Part shown: piece after piece, positions 1-8,873 of the stretch
How positions within the stretch are numbered: the stretch's first letter is position 1
Layout of the letters: every line of letters begins with the position of its first letter
Position numbers and translations under genes: made by a program
Notes under the pieces: generated by a model
Told to the model about the DNA's origin: nothing
What the model saw: the letters and a program-made list of their open reading frames with translations, nothing else
Databases searched by the model: none
Source of the DNA: Hyphococcus sp.
GTDB taxonomy: Bacteria > Pseudomonadota > Alphaproteobacteria > Caulobacterales > Parvularculaceae
Direction: 5' to 3'
Assembly: GCA_028284345.1 (NCBI GenBank)
Contig: JANQRY010000010.1
Location: 372,001-436,000, forward strand
DNA length: 64,000 nt

Positions 1-511
1 CGTTTTCGGCCTTAACGTCCTTGCCGCCAAAGTCGCTATGGACGTCGATCCAATCCGCGCCGGCGCCATGGCAAGATTCGCAGGAAATCCCCGCAATCGG
101 CGCGGGCGCCGCCTCCTCCATCGCCACGGTGAAATGACAGGTCAGGCAGTCGCTTTCCGACTTAATGCGCTTGATGCCCATTTTATCTGCGATGGCCCGG
201 GCGTCTTCGCTGCGCGGCATATCCTTGAACGTGCTCGAATGGTGGGTCAGACGCCAGGCTTTGACCGTTTCCTTATGGCACTCGGCGCACTCCTCCGGCC
301 CCTTCACTTTCGCCGGATCCATCCGGAATTCAGCGGCTAAGCCGGTTGAAGCCCAGAGCGCGAAAAACAGCCAAATGCCGGCGCAGAGGAAGAGGCGCGA
401 AAACGCATCACGGGCGCTCGCGCGAACGGCGCGCCGACCGTCGAAACGATCCGCCGATCCCCCCTTGGCCTGGTCGGAGATATACTCTAAACGTATGTTT
501 TTACTACGCAT
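1..511 (-). CDS. Multihaem c-type cytochrome, C-terminus beyond the window
   Basis: Reading the minus strand from an ATG at 511 gives a frame open to the window edge. After a short charged N-terminus (MRSKNIRLEY) and a second basic stretch there is a hydrophobic signal segment (LFLCAGIWLFFALW) ending near GLAAEF, so export to the periplasm is expected. Three CxxCH haem sites follow: CAECH at about 289-275, CLTCH at about 148-134 and CESCH at about 82-68. The motif HHSSTF lies between the first two and resembles tetrahaem cytochrome c554-type proteins. It is the third gene of a minus-strand set with a pentahaem cytochrome and an outer-membrane barrel. The missing C-terminus may carry more haems. 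Start choice is moderate because no clear Shine-Dalgarno sequence is visible. Confidence 0.8.
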   Translation of the reverse strand, partial: MRSKNIRLEYISDQAKGGSADRFDGRRAVRASARDAFSRLFLCAGIWLFFALWASTGLAAEFRMDPAKVKGPEECAECHKETVKAWRLTHHSSTFKDMPRSEDARAIADKMGIKRIKSESDCLTCHFTVAMEEAAPAPIAGISCESCHGAGADWIDVHSDFGGKDVKAEN

Positions 512-815
512 TTAGATCTACTGTGATCGCCTGCGCGCTGCATTCGCGCAAAGCAACCCTCCCCCCTTTTAACGCCGTCATAATCGAATCAACTGGTACT
601 ACTAATCTCACCAAAAGTTAACTCGGCAAATCGGGCGCTTTCATGGCGTGCGCGCGGGCCTTGGACAGCGCCGGCGCTGGGCCGCGTTAGAGGCTTCGGG
701 CCAATGCGGTGCAAGCCTTGTTCCCAGTCCAGGCGGCCCGGTTTGCTTGGGGATAATTTGGGGGCGCCGCGCCGCCGCCCGGGCCAGCCTCACCGACCTC
801 CGAACCGTCGCGCGC
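512..815. other. Intergenic region between barrel and cytochrome genes
   Basis: About 300 bases between the stop of the beta-barrel gene and the start of the truncated cytochrome gene. No convincing gene is seen. It contains a 14-base perfect palindrome at about 665-678 but no stem-loop followed by a T-run, so no terminator is claimed. It may hold a promoter for the last cytochrome. Confidence 0.5.
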
Positions 816-2183
816 CTAAAGCTTCACCTGCAGCTCTAGCCGCGCCCCGGGGGTCGCGGCGTCGCCGTCCTTTTTGGTGACAAAGGCGTCAAACTGCAAA
901 AACGCGCGCGTGGCGATGGCGCGCTGGGCGCGCATCCCGACGCCATATTCATTTTCAAGAGTCGGGATCGCATCGCCGGTCTCAAACCGCGCGCCGGCTT
1001 CGACGGTTATCTGCGTGCGTTTGTCTTTAGAGAACTTCTGATACCCGACTGCAGCGCCCGCCGCCTCGCGCGCGCTGTTGCTGAGGGGCGACGGGAACGT
1101 GCCGATGCCCTGCGCGGCAAAAAGCAAGCCCGTTCGCCCGAGCGGACCGCCGGTCAGCGGGCCTCGCGCCGCTGAGGTAAAATTGTCGATCCCGACAAAT
1201 CCGTTGACATACATATTATCGTGCGTGCCCTTGGGCTCCCACGACAACTCCGTAAACAACAGCAGCCCGGTGTCCGATTGCGGCGTCACGCCATCGAGGG
1301 CGTTTGAGTAAGCGGCCCTAAAGGTCGCGTTAGTCCGGCCGATCCGGCGCGTCGCATCGAGGCCGACATTCAGGAGGTCCCCCGCCTGATCGGAAGCCAC
1401 GTAAGCAACATCAACGTTAAAGGTCGTCTTTATCGTATCGATCTGGTTGAACCATCCATAGAATGTGCTGTCTCTGTCTCGACGGTTATCGCCCCGATGC
1501 ACGCCGCCGAAACCGACAAAAAAACTACTTCGCCAGTTGATGATATGAGCGTTGCCCTTAAACCGGATATTGTTTTTGCTGAGGCCAAAACCGTCCATGT
1601 TGTCATTGACGATGAACCCGTCGCCAAAGACGACATTCTGACGCCCGACGCTGAAGCCGATATCGTTTTTCGTGCTGTCGAAGAAATCCCAATTGGGAAA
1701 GATCTCGGCGAGATCGCCTTCAAAAAATATGGTGTCGACCTCGAAATTCAGCTCATCAACAAATCCGTCCTGGCTTTCCGGCGTAAACACCGCGCCGGAG
1801 AAGCCGCCCGTGTTGCGATTATGCAAAGGCGTGACGCCAAACAGGATGCGCTCCGTGCCGCTAAGCTGAAGATTGGCGAACAGATCCAGACGATTGGCCC
1901 ATTCAGAAACATTCTCGTCGCTCTCGCTCTTATAGCCCTGAACAGCCGTGCGAAAGTTGCCGTAAACCCACAATGACGGCGTCCAGACCGCGCCGGTTGG
2001 GAGCGTAAAACCTGACGAGATATTCCCTGTACCGAGGAACTTGGGCCCAAGCTCGAGGATCGGCGGGGTTCTCGACGGAAGCTGTTCGTCCGACAAATAC
2101 TCCGTCGGCTCATCACTCAGGGCTTCGCCAGAACCGTCGCCGGCCGACGCAACAACCGGCAGCCCCAGGCCGCATAGCGTCAC
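816..2183 (-). CDS. Outer-membrane beta-barrel protein, probable partner of multihaem cytochromes
   Basis: A protein of about 455 residues with alternating aromatic/polar strands and short turns throughout, for example VGRQNVVFGDGF and FTELSWEPKG, ending in a basic/hydrophobic strand (LELQVKL); this is the pattern of an outer-membrane barrel. Its position between two exported multihaem cytochromes suggests it sheathes or docks a cytochrome, as MtrB/PioB-type porins do, though it is shorter than those (about 700 residues). The coordinates begin at a GTG inside what looks like the signal peptide. In frame upstream the codons read INHKRVRWFGVGV, a good basic n-region, but no ATG, GTG or TTG precedes it. 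A GGGGGAG sequence lies at 2238-2232, just before ATA (2228) and ATC (2219) codons. An ordinary porin is the alternative. Confidence 0.65.
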   Translation of the reverse strand: MTLCGLGLPVVASAGDGSGEALSDEPTEYLSDEQLPSRTPPILELGPKFLGTGNISSGFTLPTGAVWTPSLWVYGNFRTAVQGYKSESDENVSEWANRLDLFANLQLSGTERILFGVTPLHNRNTGGFSGAVFTPESQDGFVDELNFEVDTIFFEGDLAEIFPNWDFFDSTKNDIGFSVGRQNVVFGDGFIVNDNMDGFGLSKNNIRFKGNAHIINWRSSFFVGFGGVHRGDNRRDRDSTFYGWFNQIDTIKTTFNVDVAYVASDQAGDLLNVGLDATRRIGRTNATFRAAYSNALDGVTPQSDTGLLLFTELSWEPKGTHDNMYVNGFVGIDNFTSAARGPLTGGPLGRTGLLFAAQGIGTFPSPLSNSAREAAGAAVGYQKFSKDKRTQITVEAGARFETGDAIPTLENEYGVGMRAQRAIATRAFLQFDAFVTKKDGDAATPGARLELQVKL

Positions 2184-2248
2184 ACCGACACCGAACCAGC
2201 GGACTCTCTTATGATTGATACCGGATATTGGCTCCCCCGAGTTATTCG

Positions 2249-4141
2249 TCAGAACGTCACTGACGCCTGTTTTTCCCAGATAACCTGATGATTCGCGACC
2301 AGATTGTCGGCCACTTCTCGCGCCGACATGCCGTAGTCAAAACCGACCGGCGCGATTTCGCGAACCAGATTGACCGGCACGGCGGCGGATTTGAGCTTGT
2401 AATCGATGGTGACTTGCCCGGCGCCGGCAAGCTGCGACTTCGTCACCTTGTATTTGGCGATTCGGGTCGCCAGCGGCGGAATTGTTTTCCGGTGTTTACG
2501 CGCCGCGGCGGGCTGGCCCGTAAGCATCAGGGACCGCGTGAAAGGACGCACGAACGGCAGCGCATCGGCCGAATAGTTGACCGCCAACACCTGTTCGCGT
2601 TCGCCGCCGCGCAAATTGCGCGTCAAAAACTTCGACTGGAGATTGAACAGATATTTGTCGCGGTCCAACTTTCCGTTGTGCACATAGGCTGAATGGGCGT
2701 CGCGCAAATCGCCATTGGGGTCGAGATCGCCGGATTTGAACAGAACGTCGCCGTCCTGATTTCTTACCGTCACTTCCAGCCATACCAAGCGTTCAGCGTC
2801 AAAGCCTGTCGGCACATTATGCCCGTCGGTCCCGTTGCTTACGGGGATCTCAAACACCAGCCCGCGCGCGCTTTTCTTTTGGACTTTCAAATCGCCAAGC
2901 AGATAGCCGTTGCGCAGGACTTCAAGACGCATGGTCGTCGCCCAATCGAGCAATTCCTGCTGGTCATCAATAATGGCCCGCGCATCGTAACGGTCGTCGA
3001 TCGCGCGCCAACGCGGCGGAAACTCGTAGCCGTTCGGTAGGTTGTCTTCAAAGGCGTCTGTGCCCCACCCTTCTTTGTGGGCGAACTGCAGCCACTCCTG
3101 CAGCGTCGCCATCTCGGCGGCGTCGGCGTTATGCGGAAAGATGCCGGGGTGAATGACCGAATAATCCGGCCCGGCGAAGAAGTGGTTCGTCAGCTTGCGC
3201 GACTTCGTCGGCACGCCGCCCACGACCGCCGCCGGGCCGTGCTTATATTCGGAAACGACGCCCTGAATGGAGCCCATGTGGCAATCCTGGCAACTCTCGC
3301 CCCGGGCCGCGGCCGGCGAGTTTTTGTATTCGGAAAACGCCTCTTCCAGACGGAAGCCGTTAAACAAATTGACGTCGTGGCAGGAGCCGCAAAACTGGGA
3401 TGTTTTTATGGGCTCGAAATGGCCGATTTTCGTGTGGATCTGACGACCGGATTCGCCCTCTTCCGTAACCACCCGATATTCGTCGCGGTTTTCGAGAACG
3501 CGCTTGAGCTCCGCATCGCCCGTTGGTCCGTATACTTCCGTTAAAAGGTCGCCCTCGACCAGGGCCAGACGCCCCGACGCTTTGCCATAGGCCTGATTGA
3601 CCCGGTGGCATACGACGCAGGTAATGCCTTCGCGCGATGTCGGATGCCGCGTCAGGTTCGACTGGTAGGGAGACTCGCCGATATTCATGCCGACTTGCGT
3701 ATGACAGCGAATGCAAAAATCCCCGTTCGTCCCATTGCTCAACTGGTTGATCCGGTTCTGCATCGCCATGTAGATCGGGCTGAGTTGCGCATAGGCGTGC
3801 TGGGAGACGGACCACTCTTTGTAATGGCTTTCGTGACAGGTTTTGCAGGTATTGGCGGACGGGTATCGGCTTTCCGCAAACAGCGCCAAATGGGCGTCTG
3901 CAGCCGCGTCGATATTCGCAGTCTCGACCTCGACCGTCTCCTCATCGTCTTCGGCAAGCAATTCGTCATCTGACAGTTCGCCGCTCAGCAACGCGTCAGC
4001 ATCAAGGTCCTCTTCCGACAACAGCTCATCGCCGCCTTGCTGCGCATAGCCGGGCGACAATTGGTGCAAAGCGAAAAGAATGATTGCACACGTTACAAAC
4101 GCGGCGACATAGACGGCGGTTCCGTCCCTACTCTGTCTCAC
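2249..4141 (-). CDS. Pentahaem cytochrome c with C-terminal beta-rich domain
   Basis: The N-terminus has one hydrophobic segment (AAFVTCAIILFALHQL) ending near GYAQQ, a signal peptide or anchor, then an acidic stretch rich in Asp/Glu. Five CxxCH sites follow: CKTCH, CIRCH, CVVCH, CGSCH and CQDCH, with extra His residues for axial ligation. The C-terminal third (HNVPTGFDAERLVWLEVTV onward) is beta-rich, as in c554-like multihaem proteins. I choose GTG at 4141 rather than the in-frame ATG at 4192 because GGGGAG stands about six bases upstream of the GTG and the signal segment follows directly. It is the first gene of the minus-strand set with the barrel (65-base gap). A role in periplasmic electron transfer is inferred; the acceptor is unknown. 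Confidence 0.85.
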   Translation of the reverse strand: MRQSRDGTAVYVAAFVTCAIILFALHQLSPGYAQQGGDELLSEEDLDADALLSGELSDDELLAEDDEETVEVETANIDAAADAHLALFAESRYPSANTCKTCHESHYKEWSVSQHAYAQLSPIYMAMQNRINQLSNGTNGDFCIRCHTQVGMNIGESPYQSNLTRHPTSREGITCVVCHRVNQAYGKASGRLALVEGDLLTEVYGPTGDAELKRVLENRDEYRVVTEEGESGRQIHTKIGHFEPIKTSQFCGSCHDVNLFNGFRLEEAFSEYKNSPAAARGESCQDCHMGSIQGVVSEYKHGPAAVVGGVPTKSRKLTNHFFAGPDYSVIHPGIFPHNADAAEMATLQEWLQFAHKEGWGTDAFEDNLPNGYEFPPRWRAIDDRYDARAIIDDQQELLDWATTMRLEVLRNGYLLGDLKVQKKSARGLVFEIPVSNGTDGHNVPTGFDAERLVWLEVTVRNQDGDVLFKSGDLDPNGDLRDAHSAYVHNGKLDRDKYLFNLQSKFLTRNLRGGEREQVLAVNYSADALPFVRPFTRSLMLTGQPAAARKHRKTIPPLATRIAKYKVTKSQLAGAGQVTIDYKLKSAAVPVNLVREIAPVGFDYGMSAREVADNLVANHQVIWEKQASVTF

Positions 4142-4451
4142 ATTGTCTCCCCTCGCGGCCAATGAGGTGACTAACGCGGCGGCCAGCGACAAACAAGATT
4201 AACGGCGGACGAGACCACGATTCTATGCGCGGTTAATACGGGTCATTGCGCCCCCATCCGTTGTATTGATGCAGAGCATTCGCCCTTTACGCGTGGGTGC
4301 GGAAAACTTTGGTCAGCGTTTCAGCCCGATAGCGATTCCGCCGCTTTGTAGATGCTCATGATTCGCACCTGCACCGGGATGCGTCCGCACGGTGCGAGGG
4401 CGCCGGATTTTATTGGGCCCTCATACAAAAGGCGCTCGGAATGCAACGGGG
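4142..4451. promoter_or_regulatory. Upstream region of the cytochrome set
   Basis: About 310 bases between the start of the pentahaem cytochrome and the end of the preceding minus-strand gene. It should hold the promoter of the cytochrome set. I could not identify a convincing -35/-10 pair or a terminator by eye. Confidence 0.35.
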
Positions 4452-7400
4452 CTAAGGCGCGAGCTTGTGGAACCACGGCGTCTTAATCGGCCTTTCTCGC
4501 GGCCACACTTCATCCAGCGTGGCGGCGTCATAGAGCCGACCATTTTTCATGACATAGGTCAGCGAAAGCGTGTTGCGGATGTCGTCCAGCGGATTTTCGT
4601 CGAGAATAAGAAGGTCTGCGAATTTCCCAACCTCCAGACTCCCGATGTCGCCAGCCCGGCCGATGACTTCGGCCGATCCGATTGTCGCCGCCGTCAAAAC
4701 TTCATGGGGCGTCGCGCCGCCGGCCGCATAGGCCTGAAGCTCCCAGTGATAGCCGAGCCCCTGCATATTGCCGTGACTGCCCATGCCGACAAGGCCGCCC
4801 GCACGCTGGATCGCCAGCGCATCTTGCGCGAACCGCGCATAGGTTTGTTGTTCCGGCGGGCGCCAGCGAAGGTTTCGCAGTTTGTCGGTAATGACGGATT
4901 GCGGCATGAAGCGCTTCAATTTTTCATCGAACGTGGCGTAACGACCGATCACCATGTCGTCCCAGGCGGGAAAACCGCCATAGCTCACGAGAAGCGTCGG
5001 CGTGTAGGCAATTCGGGTTTTCGCATAAAGTTCGATGACGTCGCCCCGCAGCGGCGTCACAGGCAGATTGTGTTCGTTCCCCGCAAAGCCGTCAATCGCG
5101 TGCGTGAGGTTCAGCCACAAATCACTGGCGCCCTCTGTCGTCGGCGCCATGCCGAGTTCCGCAGCCGCCTCGATCAAGAATTGGCGCTCCCTGCGCCCGC
5201 CCACCATGTAGGACTTTATATTCCTCGTGCCATAGTGGTCTTTGTATCGGGTAAGGACGTTCAAGGCGTTCTCTTTTGAAGACATATTGGCGTTCACAAA
5301 GACGCCGCGTCCGGTTGAAAAGGCGCGCGGCCCGACCATCAGTCCCGCCTCGATCATGTCCTGATAGGTGAAGATATCGGTGGTGAAGGACTGCACGTCG
5401 AGGCCCGACGTGACGCCGTAAGCCAGGGTAATCGGGAAGTTCCAATGCCCTCTGTCGTGAAGCTTTCGCCTTATCTCAAACCAGTGGGCGTGCGTGTCGA
5501 TGAAGCCCGGAACGATATATTTGCCCTTCACCTTGCGGATCTGCACGCCGTCGGGTGCGTCCACCCTGCCCTTTTTGCCAATGGCGGCGATGCGGTTATC
5601 AACGATGAGGATGTCGGCGTTTTTGATGACCTCGTCGCCATTCATCGTGATCGCCGTCGCGCCGCGCAGGAGCAGCGTGCCTTGCGGAACGTCCCGCGGC
5701 AATTCAACAGCAACGGAAAACGTTTCAGCTGCCTGTTCCGCCGCGCCAGGGTCCAGGGCGTAAATGTCCTTGACCGCAATTTTCCGGAACGTTGAGCCGC
5801 CGGACCAGTAGATGGTTTGCCCGTCATTCGACCAACCGAAATAGTCGGCGCCCACATCGGTCAGTTTGATCGCTTCCGTATCCGGCTGAGAGAGGTCAAA
5901 GACCGGCGCATCATTTCCGTTTGCGGGCGAAAGACGCAAAAAATAAAGCTGCGACGCCGTTGTGGCCAGCGCCTGATTGCCGCGCGGGTTAAGCCGGAGA
6001 TCGTCGGCGGAGAGCGGATAATCAGCAAGATACTGATTCCAATGTTGGGCGACGACTTTCACGCGCGTTTGCAAGTCCTCACCGTCGCGGCGAACCGATT
6101 TCAGTCCGTCTGGCGCATAAAACCGGATGCGTTCGCCGTTCGGGCTAAACTGCGGGAGGCGCGCGCCGAATGCGTGCGCGACCATCGCGGCCTCGCCGCC
6201 CGAAGCGGGTAGCCGGATGATGTCTGTCGGGCGCGCTGGCGAAATCTCATAGATCCTTTGCAGGCGCTCATAATGATTGGCGCGCATGGCGATGATTTCA
6301 CGCCCGTCGGGCGAGAAAATCGGTTCCGAATAAAAGCCCGGCGTCTGCGTCAACTGCCTGTGATCGCCGCCGCCCGCAGCGACGGACCAGATGTGGCCGG
6401 CCTCTTCCGCGGACCAGGTCGCATAGACGATGCGGTTTCCGTCCGGAGACCATGAAGGCTGATATGCGGCGACATCCGGGTCCGTGATGCGTTGCGGCGC
6501 GCCATTTTCCAACAAGCTCTGTACATAGATCGAGCCGAACGCCGAAAACGCAATCGCGGTTCCTTCAGGAGACAGCTTTGCCTCTTCGATAAGGCGCGCG
6601 CGCACCGGTCCCGTTTCAATGGTTTGCTCAACATGCGTCTCTTGTCCGAGCCCGAGCTTAACATGCGCCGAAAAAGGAATGTCGCGTTCAGCGCCATCGG
6701 CGATCGACAGGCGGCGGAACTTGCCGTCCTTGCTGAAGACGATGTCCTTATCGTCGGGCGTGAAGGCGAAACGCGGCAGGAGGTCCGAATAATAGCCGCC
6801 GATCTGGCCGTCATGGTCGACAGGAAAAAGAAGCCAGCGGTCTTCACCGGTTTGCAGATCGCGTAGGCGCAGACCTGTCTGCGTTTCATAGCGGCTTGCA
6901 TAGGCGAGAAAGCGCCCGTCATGAGAAAGCGCCGGCTTCATTCCCCCGCCGCCGACCGCCGCGACGATGATGTCCTCGACGTCGGTCTTCAGATCACGGC
7001 GCGCAATAGACCAGTTCGGCGGGTCTTCATCCGTCCATGTCGTTCCGTGTTTGGTCGCATAGTAGATGTACCGACCATCGGGCGAAGCGACTGCGCCCAT
7101 GGCGTTGTGGCGCTCGTCGAAGGATTCCCCGCCGGAGGGTTTGGCGTTGGTGACGCGCTCACGCTTGCCGCCGTCAACGTCAAATCTGAAAAGCTCGAAC
7201 GCCAGCACCGAATGAACGGTGCGCGATGCATAAACAGACTTTCCGTCCGCGCTCCAGGCCGGCGATGAATAAAGCGTCGCGCCCTCGTCAAAGGAAAGCT
7301 GCTCCAACCCCTTTCCGTCCGCGTCGGCGATCCAGATATTGGATGCGCCTGACCGGTCGCTGACAAAGGCGAATTTTTTTCCATCCGGCGAAAAAACCGG

Positions 7401-7694
7401 ATGCGTCTCGAACGCCATGCCGGCGAGCAGCGGACGGGCCTCCCCCCCTTCAATGGGCAGCATGTAGATGTCGCCAAGAAGATCGAACAGGATCGTCTCG
7501 CCGTCAGGCGCGATATCAAGCGCCATCCACGTTCCCTCTTCCGTGACAAAATCAAGAACGCGCTGCGGCTTCAGCGGCAACGCGTCTTCTCCGCCTGCGT
7601 CAGGCGGCGCCATCTGCGCCGAAGCGGGCGCGATTGCAGCGACGAGACACAGAAGGGCAATCCAGTGACGTTTCATCATAGTTGAGCCGATCAT
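4452..7694 (-). CDS. Amidohydrolase with N-terminal PD40 beta-propeller
   Basis: An exported protein of about 1080 residues. A signal peptide (MKRHWIALLCLVAAIAPASA) starts at an internal Met, so initiation at 7676-7679 is also possible. The first 650 residues hold repeated TolB/PD40-type blades with SPDGKK-like motifs (PVFSPDGKKFAFVSD, SPAWSADGKSVYASR). The remainder is an amidohydrolase domain with the metal motif DTHAHW, the conserved VPGFID lead-in and later GSHGNMQG. Such fusions are common in marine bacteria and are thought to cleave amide or peptide-like bonds in the periplasm; the substrate is not known. It lies 45 bases downstream of the deacetylase gene, in one probable operon with it and the TonB receptor. 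Confidence 0.85.
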   Translation of the reverse strand: MIGSTMMKRHWIALLCLVAAIAPASAQMAPPDAGGEDALPLKPQRVLDFVTEEGTWMALDIAPDGETILFDLLGDIYMLPIEGGEARPLLAGMAFETHPVFSPDGKKFAFVSDRSGASNIWIADADGKGLEQLSFDEGATLYSSPAWSADGKSVYASRTVHSVLAFELFRFDVDGGKRERVTNAKPSGGESFDERHNAMGAVASPDGRYIYYATKHGTTWTDEDPPNWSIARRDLKTDVEDIIVAAVGGGGMKPALSHDGRFLAYASRYETQTGLRLRDLQTGEDRWLLFPVDHDGQIGGYYSDLLPRFAFTPDDKDIVFSKDGKFRRLSIADGAERDIPFSAHVKLGLGQETHVEQTIETGPVRARLIEEAKLSPEGTAIAFSAFGSIYVQSLLENGAPQRITDPDVAAYQPSWSPDGNRIVYATWSAEEAGHIWSVAAGGGDHRQLTQTPGFYSEPIFSPDGREIIAMRANHYERLQRIYEISPARPTDIIRLPASGGEAAMVAHAFGARLPQFSPNGERIRFYAPDGLKSVRRDGEDLQTRVKVVAQHWNQYLADYPLSADDLRLNPRGNQALATTASQLYFLRLSPANGNDAPVFDLSQPDTEAIKLTDVGADYFGWSNDGQTIYWSGGSTFRKIAVKDIYALDPGAAEQAAETFSVAVELPRDVPQGTLLLRGATAITMNGDEVIKNADILIVDNRIAAIGKKGRVDAPDGVQIRKVKGKYIVPGFIDTHAHWFEIRRKLHDRGHWNFPITLAYGVTSGLDVQSFTTDIFTYQDMIEAGLMVGPRAFSTGRGVFVNANMSSKENALNVLTRYKDHYGTRNIKSYMVGGRRERQFLIEAAAELGMAPTTEGASDLWLNLTHAIDGFAGNEHNLPVTPLRGDVIELYAKTRIAYTPTLLVSYGGFPAWDDMVIGRYATFDEKLKRFMPQSVITDKLRNLRWRPPEQQTYARFAQDALAIQRAGGLVGMGSHGNMQGLGYHWELQAYAAGGATPHEVLTAATIGSAEVIGRAGDIGSLEVGKFADLLILDENPLDDIRNTLSLTYVMKNGRLYDAATLDEVWPRERPIKTPWFHKLAP

Positions 7695-7738
7695 TCTTTG
7701 TTGCGATAGAAAAAGTTAGCACAGACAGTCGATGCTTT

Positions 7739-8767
7739 TCAGTCCAGAAAACCTTCCAGCACTTCTGTCACATTCGCGCCAATATCATTGACGGAATAGC
7801 CCCCCTCAAACACAAAGAGTGTGCGCGTCCCCAATCCGCCGATTTGAGCGCCCATACTCCTGAAATCTTCCCGCTGTAGTAGAAACCCCGAAAGAAGGTC
7901 GCCGGCGCTTGTATCAACGCCGAGCGATACAATAAGCGCGTCCGGACCATAGTCCTTAATTTCCTTCAGCGAGTGGGCCAGCGCTTGTCCATAAGCGGAC
8001 CAGGTCGCGCCGCGCGAGAGCGGAATGTTGAGGTTGAACGCTTCTCCGGCGCCCGCGCCGATTTCATCCGCGTAACCAAGAAAATAGGGAAAGTCCGTGT
8101 CCGGATCCGCATGAATGGATATGTAAAAGACGTCGGCGCGATCAAAGAATATCTGTTGCGTTCCGTTGCCGTGGTGATAGTCGACATCCAGGATCGCGAT
8201 CCGCGCCGCGCCCTCGGCGCGCAAAAACTGAGCGGCGATGGCGGCGTTATTTAAATAGCAATACCCGCCGAAATAACCGCGCCCGGCGTGATGGCCCGGA
8301 GGGCGGCAAAGACTAAAGGCGGCGGGCGCGCCAATTGCTATGTCACGCGCGCCGGTCAAGGCGGTTTCCGCGGACCGTCGGGCGGCCTCCCAACTGTTCG
8401 CCGTAATGCCCGTCGATATTTCAAACGAATAACGAGAGATCTTTCCAACGATCGAACTGGGCGTTATTTCAGCGCGCATGCCTTGTGCGGGCCACGCCAT
8501 GGGAAAAGCATCGCCGCTGCGTCCCTCTGACGTCCACTCGGCATATGCTTCCTTCAGAAAGGCGACATAGCTCTGATCGTGAACCGCCAGGATCGGCGCC
8601 AGGGAAAACGCGCCGACCTCGCCTGCACATCCTGGAAACGCCGCCTGCAAAGCGGCGAGAACAGCCTCAGCGCGCGTTCCCGTCTCAAACGGCGCTGTCA
8701 GCTCGCCTCTATTGAACTCTGACGCCTGCTGATGGAGCAATTGTTCGGGAGCGAAAAAAAACTTCAT
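7739..8767 (-). CDS. Histone-deacetylase-family acetylpolyamine amidohydrolase
   Basis: A cytoplasmic zinc hydrolase of 342 residues, the usual length for bacterial acetylpolyamine amidohydrolases (APAH), which release acetate from acetylated polyamines. The active-site motifs are present in order: PPGHHAGRGYFGGYCYLNN with the His pair, DVDYHHGNGTQ with metal Asp and His, and GVDTSAGD with the second metal Asp; EGGYSV carries the catalytic Tyr. The N-terminus (MKFFFAPEQLLHQQASEFNRG) follows the APAH pattern rather than eukaryotic-like HDACs. It sits between a TonB receptor and the PD40-amidohydrolase on the same strand, which suggests use of an acylated amine taken up from outside. Another acyl-amide substrate remains possible. 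Confidence 0.85.
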   Translation of the reverse strand: MKFFFAPEQLLHQQASEFNRGELTAPFETGTRAEAVLAALQAAFPGCAGEVGAFSLAPILAVHDQSYVAFLKEAYAEWTSEGRSGDAFPMAWPAQGMRAEITPSSIVGKISRYSFEISTGITANSWEAARRSAETALTGARDIAIGAPAAFSLCRPPGHHAGRGYFGGYCYLNNAAIAAQFLRAEGAARIAILDVDYHHGNGTQQIFFDRADVFYISIHADPDTDFPYFLGYADEIGAGAGEAFNLNIPLSRGATWSAYGQALAHSLKEIKDYGPDALIVSLGVDTSAGDLLSGFLLQREDFRSMGAQIGGLGTRTLFVFEGGYSVNDIGANVTEVLEGFLD

Positions 8768-8873
8768 CTACGAACCTTTTTTCGCACCGCCGCCACGCAA
8801 CTGACGAAAGCGCACGACACCCATGCAGTCAAGGCCACGCCCCAAAACCCGCCGGGGCGCCGCAATTGTCCCG

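Noticed and set aside
38-515. Plus-strand open frames at the window start
   Set aside because: They are antisense to the multihaem cytochrome, whose CxxCH sites and signal peptide are clear on the minus strand.
665-678. 14-base perfect palindrome
   Set aside because: It has no loop and no T-run, so it is not a terminator, and it occurs in GC-rich sequence where such palindromes arise by chance.
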